Assembly (NCBI GenBank): GCA_039029275.1
Contig: JBCCGL010000008.1
Span: 1-64,000 of the forward strand
DNA length: 64,000 bases
Reading direction: 5' to 3'
Origin: JBCCGL01 sp039029275
GTDB taxonomy: Bacteria; Pseudomonadota; Gammaproteobacteria; JBCCGL01
Shown: in pieces, positions 55,361 to 63,114 of the stretch
Position numbering within the stretch: position 1 is the stretch's first letter
How the letters are laid out: the number at the start of each line of letters is the position of its first letter
Program-made: the position numbers and the translations under genes
Notes under the pieces: model-generated
What the model was told of the DNA's origin: nothing
What the model saw: only the letters and a program-made list of their open reading frames with translations
Database searches by the model: none

Positions 55361-55936
55361 TTATACATCCGCATCGCACGTATAAAGATGAGCATTGATT
55401 TGCGCGATTGTGCGGTGTTTATGAATGCGCCAGTTTTTTGGGGCCTCAAACTCAAGCGATTTGGGTGTTTCTACGTAGATGAGACTGCGCGCATGCAGCG
55501 CGTCGGATTGTCGCAAGGCATCGCAAATGGAGGCGGCGACCTGTTCCGCGAATGGGGGGTCGACAAACACAATATCGAAGGGCTGATCAATGCTGTGCAG
55601 ATAATCTTCTGCCCGGGTGTGGCAAACGTCGATGTGTTTCGCATCCAGAGTTTGTCGATTTTGTTCGAGTAGCGCTGCGGTCTCGCGATCGGCGTCGATC
55701 AACGCCACAAAATCTGCACCACGCGATGCGGCCTCGAATCCCAGGGCGCCGCTCCCCGCGAAGAGATCGAGGCAACGGCTACCGCGCACATCCCACTGCA
55801 ACCAGTTAAATAACATTTCGCGGGTTCGATCACCGGTTGGACGCAGCCCGTCGGCGACCTTAAACGGCAGTTTGCGGCCGCGCCACTGACCGCCGATGAT
55901 GCGAACTTCAGGTGGGTTTTTGAATTGTCGAGTCAC
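55361..55936 (-). CDS. rsmD: 16S rRNA (guanine966-N2)-methyltransferase
   Basis: From the GTG at 55936 this 191-residue SAM-dependent enzyme methylates G966 in 16S rRNA. The motifs VRIIGGQWRGRKL, the SAM motif DLFAGSGALGFEA and the catalytic DPPF (VFVDPPF) are present. It is divergent from ftsY, as in many gammaproteobacteria. The upstream in-frame start at 56077 would overlap ftsY and is rejected. Confidence 0.95.
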   Translation of the reverse strand: MTRQFKNPPEVRIIGGQWRGRKLPFKVADGLRPTGDRTREMLFNWLQWDVRGSRCLDLFAGSGALGFEAASRGADFVALIDADRETAALLEQNRQTLDAKHIDVCHTRAEDYLHSIDQPFDIVFVDPPFAEQVAASICDALRQSDALHARSLIYVETPKSLEFEAPKNWRIHKHRTIAQINAHLYTCDADV

Positions 55937-56041
55937 TTCCGCGATTCGTCTCTTTTTTCGCTGTATCCACAGTCGTTTGATCGAGTGCCGCGCCCTCGCG
56001 GGAGTGATAGGATACCGCGCTGGTGATTTAACGTCAGAGTC

Positions 56042-57007
56042 ATGGGTCTTTTCAGTTTCCGCAAGAAAAAAGCGCAAAACGATGCCGATACGTCAGAGCC
56101 GAAAGATGAAGCGCTCGGCAACAAGCTTACGCAAACAAGAAGCACCTTCGCATCGCGCGTGGTCGGGTTTCTGCGCAGCGCACCAAAGCTCGACGACGAA
56201 TTACTCGAAGAGCTTGAAGATCAGCTAATTTCAGCGGATGTCGGCGTCGATGCAACCCAGCACATTGTTGCAGAGCTAACCAATCGAGCATCGCAAGGCG
56301 ACCCCGTAGAAACGCTCGCCGGCATTCTGCGCGAGATGTTGCAGGTGTGCGAGCAGCCCCTGCAAATCGAATCTGGCCAATCCCCATTCGTTATTCTTGT
56401 GGTTGGGGTCAACGGTGCTGGTAAGACAACCACGATAGGAAAAATCGCCAATCAACTCCAGGCCGGCGGGCTATCTGTGATGTTAGCAGCGGGTGACACA
56501 TTTCGGGCTGCGGCTATCGAACAATTGCAAACCTGGGGTGAACGCAACCATGTGCCGGTGGTGGCGCAGCAGCAGGGCTCGGACTCCGCTTCGGTAATTT
56601 ATGACGCAATCGAATCAGCGCGTGCGCGCGGTGTGGATGTGCTGATTGCCGATACCGCCGGACGACTGCACACTCAGGCGGGATTGATGGACGAACTCGC
56701 CAAGGTGCGCCGCGTGATCGGCAAGGTGGATGAAACCGCTCCGCACGAAACTCTGCTCGTTCTCGACGGCGGCACCGGTCAGAACGCACTGCGGCAGGCA
56801 CGCGAATTTACCAACGCGCTCTCGGTAAGCGGATTGGCTATCACCAAACTCGACGGCACCGCCAAGGGCGGCGTATTGTTTTCGCTGGCGCGCGAATTGG
56901 GTCTACCCGTACGCTTTATCGGCGTCGGCGAATCGGTTGACGATCTGCGCGTGTTCGACGCCGCGGCTTTTGTCGATGCACTGCTGGGGCTGGATACGAG
57001 CGAATGA
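56042..57007 (+). CDS. ftsY: Signal recognition particle receptor FtsY
   Basis: This 321-residue GTPase docks the SRP-ribosome complex at the membrane. The NG domain has the P-loop GVNGAGKTTT, DTAGR and TKLDGTAKGG. The acidic A domain is short (about 25 residues), unlike the long one in E. coli. The stop overlaps the ftsE start (ATGA). Confidence 0.97.
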   Translation: MGLFSFRKKKAQNDADTSEPKDEALGNKLTQTRSTFASRVVGFLRSAPKLDDELLEELEDQLISADVGVDATQHIVAELTNRASQGDPVETLAGILREMLQVCEQPLQIESGQSPFVILVVGVNGAGKTTTIGKIANQLQAGGLSVMLAAGDTFRAAAIEQLQTWGERNHVPVVAQQQGSDSASVIYDAIESARARGVDVLIADTAGRLHTQAGLMDELAKVRRVIGKVDETAPHETLLVLDGGTGQNALRQAREFTNALSVSGLAITKLDGTAKGGVLFSLARELGLPVRFIGVGESVDDLRVFDAAAFVDALLGLDTSE

Positions 57008-57699
57008 TCCAGTTTGACAACGTCACCAAGCGCTACCCGGGCACCGGCGATGCGCTCAGCCACGTGAGCTTTACCATTCCCAATGGGGCCTTTGGATTTC
57101 TGACCGGACACTCCGGAGCGGGCAAAAGCACCCTACTGAAGCTTATCGCGGCGATCGAATTCAGCACGCGCGGTCAGGTGCTGATCAAGGGGCAGAATCT
57201 AAGCAAAATTCGACGCGGCAAGATTCCGTTTATTCGCCGCCAGATGGGAATTGTGTTCCAGAACCATCAGCTGTTGTTTGATCGCAATGTCTACGACAAC
57301 GTCGCGCTGCCGATGGTCATATCGGGCTTTCATCGATCCGACATCGCGCGGCGAGTGCGCGCGGCGCTGGACAAGGTCGGGTTGCTGCACAAGGAAAAGG
57401 CCAATCCCATCAGTCTCTCCGGGGGCGAACAACAACGCGTCGGCATCGCGCGTGCAGTCGTCAACCGCCCGGCTTTGGTGCTGGCAGACGAACCAACCGG
57501 CAATCTGGACCCCGAACTCTCGGCTGAGATCATGCAGCTGTTCGCACAGTTCAATCAGGTAGGGGTCACCATTCTCATCGCCAGCCACGATATCGCCCTC
57601 ATCGATGAGATGCGCGCGCCAGTGCTCACACTGCACGACGGGCGCGTGATCGATAACGGTTTTGAACACGACCTTGAGGACACCGACCTTGGCGACTAG
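57004..57699 (+). CDS. ftsE: Cell division ATP-binding protein FtsE
   Basis: This 231-residue ABC ATPase pairs with FtsX at the septum and helps activate murein hydrolases. Walker A (GHSGAGKST), signature (LSGGEQQR) and Walker B (LVLADEPTGNLD) are intact. It overlaps ftsY by four bases and ftsX by 11 bases, giving coupled expression. Confidence 0.97.
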   Translation: MIQFDNVTKRYPGTGDALSHVSFTIPNGAFGFLTGHSGAGKSTLLKLIAAIEFSTRGQVLIKGQNLSKIRRGKIPFIRRQMGIVFQNHQLLFDRNVYDNVALPMVISGFHRSDIARRVRAALDKVGLLHKEKANPISLSGGEQQRVGIARAVVNRPALVLADEPTGNLDPELSAEIMQLFAQFNQVGVTILIASHDIALIDEMRAPVLTLHDGRVIDNGFEHDLEDTDLGD

Positions 57700-58666
57700 G
57701 CAGCGCAGCGCGCAAGGCGCCAAGAACGCACGCCCGTCGCTGACTCTGCGACTGCGCGGTTGGCTGTTCAACCACTCGCAGGCGCTGACCTTTAGTGTCG
57801 CTAAACTGGCGCAAACGCCGATCGCCAGTGCCATGACCTGTCTGGTAATCGCGATCGCGCTGGCGTTGCCGGCGACTTTTTCCGTACTTCTGGGCAATGC
57901 ACAAACCCTCAGCGACGGCTGGGACGTAGACGCCAGCGTGACGCTTTACCTCCATGCCGAGGTGGATGACGCCGACGGCGCCGCTCTGGCACGTGAGCTC
58001 AACGGTAGCGATGGCGTCGCCGACACCCGCTTTATCGGGCGCGATGAGGCGCTGGCCACTTTTCGTAAATTCTCCGGTTTTGGCGACGTGCTGGACGCCC
58101 TCGACGACAATCCGCTACCCGCCTCAATAGTGCTGCAACTGCAACCGGAGCACAGCGCGCGCGCGCAACTTCAACAGATGGCTGAGGAAATGGCCGCGCG
58201 CAAAGAGGTAGAAACGGCACAAGTCGATCTCGAGTGGATTCAACGCCTGAATGCAATTATCGAACTTATGGGTCGCGGCGTCCTCGTGGTTGGTGCGCTA
58301 CTGGCGCTCGCTGTGTTGCTGATTATTGGAAATACGATCCGACTCGATATTCACAATCGGCGCGACGAAATTGTTGTCATCAAACTGATCGGCGCGACCG
58401 ACGCATTCGTTCGTCGGCCATTTCTTTACGGTGGTCTTGTTTACGGTTTTGTTGGTGGTGTGTTGAGCGCGATGCTTGTCGCCGCTGCGCTGCTGTTCGT
58501 GAGTGCACCCGCTGAACAACTGGCGGATTTGTACGGAAGCGGAGCACAACTTGCAAAGATCAACTGGGCCACGGTCGTGGCTTTGGTTGTTTCCAGCACC
58601 TTACTTGGCTTGATTGGATCCTGGCTATCGGTTGGGCGCCACATTAGGGAGGTTGAACCGAAATGA
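57689..58666 (+). CDS. ftsX: Cell division protein FtsX
   Basis: This 325-residue membrane protein has four helices, a periplasmic loop between the first two, and a conserved C-terminal permease domain. TTG at 57689 is chosen because AGGA lies eight bases upstream; an alternative TTG at 57662 would add nine residues. It overlaps ftsE and its stop overlaps the next gene (ATGA), so the operon continues. Confidence 0.93.
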   Translation: MATRQRSAQGAKNARPSLTLRLRGWLFNHSQALTFSVAKLAQTPIASAMTCLVIAIALALPATFSVLLGNAQTLSDGWDVDASVTLYLHAEVDDADGAALARELNGSDGVADTRFIGRDEALATFRKFSGFGDVLDALDDNPLPASIVLQLQPEHSARAQLQQMAEEMAARKEVETAQVDLEWIQRLNAIIELMGRGVLVVGALLALAVLLIIGNTIRLDIHNRRDEIVVIKLIGATDAFVRRPFLYGGLVYGFVGGVLSAMLVAAALLFVSAPAEQLADLYGSGAQLAKINWATVVALVVSSTLLGLIGSWLSVGRHIREVEPK

Positions 58667-59511
58667 TTGCAGTACAACAACAAACCGAAGAGAGCGCGGC
58701 GTGTGACCGCATTCTGGTTGTTGACGGCACGCGTGCGACCCGACGAATCCTGACCGCATTGTTAGCGCGAAAGCTGGAAAACGTTGACGTGTTTACCGCA
58801 TCAACTGCCAGTGAAGCGCGCGATCTGCTCGAGCAATACCATTTTGACTTTTTGACCACGTCGGCAGAGTTGCCTGACTCCAGCGGTCTTGCTTTGGTCG
58901 AATATGTGCGCGCTCTACCCGAATACACCAGCACGCCGGCAATCATCGTATCCGGCGACACCGCATGCGAATCTGGCAAAACTTACCGCAGCAATGGCAC
59001 TACCGGTTTCTTCAACAAGGCAGAAGGCTTCAAGCGTTTGATCGACTACGTTCGCTGGGTGTTCGAAGAGCGAAGCAAAATGCAAAACCGCGTGCTGTGT
59101 GCGACTTACGACTCAGCCAATCGATTTGGTGGCAGCTGGCAGTTGCTGGCGCGTTGCCAGTTCAATCTGCTGCAAACCTGCCAGTATCAGGATTTGATTG
59201 ACACGGTTCGCGCCTCGTTCAAGAGTAACGGCGAAGTGCTGGATATGCTGGTTGTAGAAACCGACGCAGGGCAATTGCCGCGCGCTATCGACCTGATCGC
59301 ACGTATTCGTCATGACCTGCACCTGCCGCCGAATGTTCTCCCTGCGCTCGCGGTGCTGCGAGAACCAATTTACGATGAGGCCACCGCGCTGTTGCTTGAC
59401 GCCGGCTTCAACGACTGCGTGAGCCTCCCCAGCACTGACGCGCTGGTCTCCGCTCGCATCCGCTCACTGGCCACGATTAGCCAACAACAACGAAGATTAT
59501 CAGCGGCTTAG
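58663..59511 (+). CDS. Degenerate receiver-like protein of the ftsEX-rpoH locus
   Basis: This 282-residue protein has an N-terminal receiver-like domain (about 15-130) with one Asp of the acidic pair (VVDG, D21), but at the phosphoacceptor position it has Ser67 (FLTTSAELPDSSG). Ser97 and K119 are retained (TGFFNKAEG). So it cannot be phosphorylated at the usual Asp. The second half (about 135-270) also resembles a worn receiver fold. It starts within the ftsX stop (ATGA), so it is co-expressed with ftsX. Function unknown. Confidence 0.8.
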   Translation: MIAVQQQTEESAACDRILVVDGTRATRRILTALLARKLENVDVFTASTASEARDLLEQYHFDFLTTSAELPDSSGLALVEYVRALPEYTSTPAIIVSGDTACESGKTYRSNGTTGFFNKAEGFKRLIDYVRWVFEERSKMQNRVLCATYDSANRFGGSWQLLARCQFNLLQTCQYQDLIDTVRASFKSNGEVLDMLVVETDAGQLPRAIDLIARIRHDLHLPPNVLPALAVLREPIYDEATALLLDAGFNDCVSLPSTDALVSARIRSLATISQQQRRLSAA

Positions 59512-59571
59512 GGGCCTTGACGCCTTTATGGCGCGGTATTTGCGCACTGCATTACAGAACTTCCATGATTA

Positions 59572-59598
59572 TTAGCACTCTAAGCTGCTGAGTGCTAA
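59572..59598. promoter_or_regulatory. CIRCE element (HrcA operator) upstream of rpoH
   Basis: TTAGCACTC (59572-59580), a nine-base spacer, and GAGTGCTAA (59590-59598) form a perfect copy of the CIRCE consensus. HrcA binds this site and represses heat-shock genes until heat inactivates it. The site ends 33 bases before the rpoH ATG, which suggests that rpoH itself is under HrcA control in this organism. Confidence 0.95.
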
Positions 59599-59631
59599 AA
59601 TTCAGGCTAATTGAGAAGTGAGGTGCCAATT

Positions 59632-60498
59632 ATGACCGCCTTAGTCGCTACAAATCAGTCGTATTCATTGCCCGTTGCCACCGGCGATCTGGGCGGATAT
59701 CTGAAACAAATCAGCGAAATACCGGTTTTAACCAGTGAGGAGGAGAAGGAACTCGCCGTCCGTCTTCGCGATCACGACGATCTCGAAGCGGCGCGCCAGC
59801 TTGTTATGTCTCAACTGCGGTTTGTCGTGCACATCGCACGCAGCTACTCAGGCTATGGCCTGCCGTTGGCCGATCTGGTTCAGGAAGGCAATATCGGCCT
59901 GATGAAAGCGGTTAAACGCTTCGATCCCGAGGTTGGCGTGCGCCTGATTTCATTTGCCGTTCACTGGATTCGCGCTGAGATCCACGAGTTCGTGATTCGC
60001 AACTGGCGCATCGTAAAAGTGGCCACCACCAAGGCTCAACGTAAACTGTTCTTCAAACTGCGCAGTGCGAAGAAGTCTCTCGGTTGGTTCACCGCCGACG
60101 AGGTTGAAGCAGTGGCTGATGACCTCGGTGTGGCGCCGGAAACAGTGATGGAAATGGAAGGACGCCTGACTGCCAACGATCCGACCTTTGACGCGCCGGC
60201 CAGCAGCGACGACAGCGAACTGGTCTCGTCACCCTCGAACTACCTGCGTTCGCACGAGCCGGATCCGGCCGCGCTGCTGGAGTCGACGGACCAGACCGAG
60301 AACGACCACAACAACCTGGTCAGTGCCATTGCTGAGCTGGACGACCGTAGTCGCGACATCATCCAGCGCCGCTGGTTGGGCGACAGCAAATCAACCCTGC
60401 ACGAGCTGGCCGACGAGTACAACGTCTCGGCTGAACGCATTCGCCAGCTTGAGAAAAACGCGATGAAAAAACTCAAAGGGTTCATCCTCGCCGCCTGA
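59632..60498 (+). CDS. rpoH: RNA polymerase sigma factor RpoH (sigma-32)
   Basis: This 288-residue sigma factor directs heat-shock transcription. Region 2 (DLVQEGNIGLMKAVKRFDPE, FAVHWIRAEIHEFVIRNW), the RpoH box (QRKLFFKLRSAKK) and region 4 (STLHELADEYNVSAERIRQL) are all present. ATG at 59632 has GAGGTG upstream. It lies downstream of the degenerate receiver gene (120-base gap holding a CIRCE operator) and ends at a strong terminator. Confidence 0.97.
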   Translation: MTALVATNQSYSLPVATGDLGGYLKQISEIPVLTSEEEKELAVRLRDHDDLEAARQLVMSQLRFVVHIARSYSGYGLPLADLVQEGNIGLMKAVKRFDPEVGVRLISFAVHWIRAEIHEFVIRNWRIVKVATTKAQRKLFFKLRSAKKSLGWFTADEVEAVADDLGVAPETVMEMEGRLTANDPTFDAPASSDDSELVSSPSNYLRSHEPDPAALLESTDQTENDHNNLVSAIAELDDRSRDIIQRRWLGDSKSTLHELADEYNVSAERIRQLEKNAMKKLKGFILAA

Positions 60499-60519
60499 CT
60501 CCAGTTTTTGAGTAATCCC

Positions 60520-60557
60520 AAAGCCGCCCTGGCGATCTTATCCGGGCGGCTTTTTTT
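60520..60557 (+). terminator. Rho-independent terminator of rpoH
   Basis: AAAGCCGCCC (60520-60529) pairs with GGGCGGCTTT (60544-60553), followed by a run of seven or more T. It lies 21 bases past the rpoH stop and closes the ftsY-rpoH unit. Confidence 0.93.
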
Positions 60558-60651
60558 ACGCCCGAATTCTTGTGGTTTGCAAAGCTGTCCGCGCAGTGAT
60601 TAGATGTTGGCCGTACAGTTTCGTCTCGACTAAGGCAAACAAGGATTCAAC

Positions 60652-61251
60652 ATGGCACTTAAACTCGAAGTCGGAAATATCATAGCCGCCATGCACGCCA
60701 AGGAGTACCGCGTGTTTGAGAGTGAAAAGGGCCACGATCTCAATCTTGTTGGAATCCGTACCGACGACGACACAGCAAACGCTTTCAATGATGTTGTCTC
60801 GGTTTTTTACCGTTTTGACGGACGCTGGAATTTTTTTGCATTTCCGGCTACCACCGATCCGGGAACTTTCTTTAGAGAAAATCCAATTAACTTAAAGGGC
60901 ACGGCGATTATGAAGCCGGGACAATATCGCGGTGCCTACATGGTGGGTAAGCACAAGGGCTACACGGCCTTACAGCAAAAAGGCAACATCACCGTTTTTC
61001 GCGATAACAATAAAGACGCCACGCTGGATACGGACGGGAGTGAGGACACTAAAAAAACCCACGCGGTAAACATACACCGTGCTAATCGGGTGCGAGCATC
61101 AACCCAGGTGGATAATTGGAGCGCGGGCTGTCAGGTGTTGCAGGATCCGGATCACTTCGATTTCCTGATCGCACTGTGCAAAAAGGCACGCGACAAATAC
61201 GGCAATTCATTTACCTATACACTGTTGGAAGAAGGTGATCTGTCACGTTAG
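60652..61251 (+). CDS. YkuD-like protein with Cys active site, unknown function
   Basis: This 199-residue protein has a C-terminal pattern like a YkuD/L,D-transpeptidase active site: His142 (VNIHRANR) followed 18 residues later by Ser-Ala-Gly-Cys160 (WSAGCQV). The N-terminal half has a segment DNNKDATLDTDG (about 123-134) that recalls a calcium loop. There is no signal peptide, unlike typical L,D-transpeptidases. AAGGA lies upstream. Family assignment is tentative. Confidence 0.55.
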   Translation: MALKLEVGNIIAAMHAKEYRVFESEKGHDLNLVGIRTDDDTANAFNDVVSVFYRFDGRWNFFAFPATTDPGTFFRENPINLKGTAIMKPGQYRGAYMVGKHKGYTALQQKGNITVFRDNNKDATLDTDGSEDTKKTHAVNIHRANRVRASTQVDNWSAGCQVLQDPDHFDFLIALCKKARDKYGNSFTYTLLEEGDLSR

Positions 61252-61359
61252 GTTCGCCCTACGAGTGGCAATCGCGCCAACGCAGTTGTCGTTCAAATAG
61301 TCCCGGTTTACCTTTAAACTGGCCCGAAATTGGAATGAGCTGGCGCTGTTGCGCCATAG

Positions 61360-62343
61360 GTGACTGTGAAAGCCGACCCGCTATACCCCGATAAAACTCT
61401 GCCGATGTTGTTGACTGTTGATCGAGGCGACATCGGTAAACCCGGCGTGTTTTGCGACTGGGTTAGCCGTAACTCCGAAAAATTCGACGATTGGTTGCAC
61501 CTTACCGGTGCAGTGCTGGTTCGCGGCTATAACATCGATACCCCGGAGGCATTTCGACGTGTGTGCGCTGCGATCCGCCCGGATTTTGATGACTCCATCG
61601 GCGACGACGCACTAATCAGTTTGATCGGCAGCCACGACGCCGCTGACGATCGCGAAAACAGCGATGAAGTGTTGCTGCACAACGCATTGTCATACGCGGG
61701 ATCAACTCCAGAGCGCTTGTTCTATGGTTGCTTGAAACCATCGAGGTCCAGCGATGAAGCCCAGCTGGTTGATGGACGTGAGATTTTTAAAAACCTGCGC
61801 AAAGATCTGCGCCGAAAATTTGAAGATCTTGGCGTTATCTACCACCGATACCTGCGATCGGAAAACGGCGAACCCGGCACCGGCGATACCTGGCAGGAGG
61901 CTTTTCAAAGCGATGACCCGCTCCATGTAGAAAAGTTTCTGGTTGAGTCCGAAATGAAATACGAGTGGACGGACGATGGCCTGCGTACCAGTACCGACCA
62001 TGCCAGCGTGGTAAAACACCCCTTTACCGGTGAGCGCTGTTGGTGCAATCAGGCTGATCGGTGGCACCTTGGCACGCTTGGCGTAGCGGATTCGGGTGTC
62101 GAATCGATTTCAGCCGAGCAGAAGGCGACACCCGGGATCGATACCTTCGGCAACCATGTCACGTTTGGCGACGGCAGCGAAATACCGTTGGCCGATCTTC
62201 TGCACGTGCGCGAGGTGATTCGCGCGTGTCGAGTCACTTTCCCATGGAAAACCGGCGACCTGCTGGTGATCGATAATGTAATGGCAATGCACGGGCAAAA
62301 GGCGTACAGCGGTGCGCCGGATGTCATTATCGCAGTGGCCTGA
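61360..62343 (+). CDS. TauD/TfdA-like protein with altered iron site
   Basis: This 327-residue protein (start GTG at 61360 or 61366) resembles Fe(II)/2-oxoglutarate dioxygenases of the TauD/TfdA group. The first iron ligand is H107 but the acidic ligand position is Ala109 (LLHNALSYAG; family usually HNE or HxD). The distal His is H311 (MAMHGQK). The 2-oxoglutarate Arg near the C-terminus is also missing (GAPDVIIA; family usually GPR). An Ala at the acidic position is found in SyrB2-type halogenases, but loss of the Arg makes a non-catalytic role more likely. Confidence 0.72.
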   Translation: MTVKADPLYPDKTLPMLLTVDRGDIGKPGVFCDWVSRNSEKFDDWLHLTGAVLVRGYNIDTPEAFRRVCAAIRPDFDDSIGDDALISLIGSHDAADDRENSDEVLLHNALSYAGSTPERLFYGCLKPSRSSDEAQLVDGREIFKNLRKDLRRKFEDLGVIYHRYLRSENGEPGTGDTWQEAFQSDDPLHVEKFLVESEMKYEWTDDGLRTSTDHASVVKHPFTGERCWCNQADRWHLGTLGVADSGVESISAEQKATPGIDTFGNHVTFGDGSEIPLADLLHVREVIRACRVTFPWKTGDLLVIDNVMAMHGQKAYSGAPDVIIAVA

Positions 62344-62361
62344 TCTTCGACCAATCTAAAA

Positions 62362-63114
62362 TTGGAAAACGCTGTTGTGGACGTTGTAGTGACGGGTGCC
62401 GAACCTGAAGCATGGGTTATCGCTGTGGTTGCGCTGGTCGCGGGAATGATTCGCGGATTTACCGGCTTCGGCGGTCCTGCGTTTATGCTTGCCATCCTCA
62501 CCTTGTTTTTTCCCCCTGTCAGTGTGGTCGCCAAAGTGCTGGTGGTGGACTTTCTCACCAGTGTCTACCTTTTCAAAACCTGCTGGCGCGATATTCGCTG
62601 GAAGCCATTGTTGTGGATGACGATCCCCACACTACTGGTCCTGCCGTTTGGTCATTGGCTTTTGGTCGAACTCGACCCCTCCGTCATGAAACGTGCGATG
62701 GCGGGCGCGATCGCACTCTCCTGCGTCGCCATGCTGATTGGCTGGCGATACAAAACGCCGATGAACATCGTTGCACTGGTGGCGGTTGGGGTGGTCGCGG
62801 GTGTCGTATTTGGAGGAGCTTACATCGCACTGTTTGCCGTGGTGCCGGTATTACTTGGACCGTACGATAAAAACGAGGGCCGTGCGCTCATCGTGGCCTG
62901 GTCGTTCTTAGCCGTTATTGGATTCGCGCTCCTCTCCGGCGGGACAGGAACGACCACGTGGAGCGACGTTAATGTCGCGCTGCCAGGAATCGCAACCTAC
63001 TGGCTCGGCGCCTGGATTGGTTCGGCCGGCTTTCGACAATCGAGTGAAAAGCTGTTTCGCCGCGCCGCGATTGCGACACTGCTGGTGCTATCGCTGGGAA
63101 ATCTCTTGCTTTAA
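62362..63114 (+). CDS. TauE/SafE-family membrane permease
   Basis: This 250-residue protein has about seven membrane helices in two halves, typical of the TauE/SafE sulfite or sulfonate exporter family, with a Gly-rich GFTGFGGPAFML motif in the first half. Start is TTG at 62362 or a nearby GTG. It lies 18 bases after the TauD-like gene, so the pair may work on one compound. Its end overlaps the convergent glycosyltransferase gene by 27 bases. Confidence 0.85.
   Translation: MENAVVDVVVTGAEPEAWVIAVVALVAGMIRGFTGFGGPAFMLAILTLFFPPVSVVAKVLVVDFLTSVYLFKTCWRDIRWKPLLWMTIPTLLVLPFGHWLLVELDPSVMKRAMAGAIALSCVAMLIGWRYKTPMNIVALVAVGVVAGVVFGGAYIALFAVVPVLLGPYDKNEGRALIVAWSFLAVIGFALLSGGTGTTTWSDVNVALPGIATYWLGAWIGSAGFRQSSEKLFRRAAIATLLVLSLGNLLL

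Noticed and set aside
61360..62343. Firm call as a halogenase
   Set aside because: The missing 2-oxoglutarate Arg makes catalysis uncertain, so only a TauD-like call is given.
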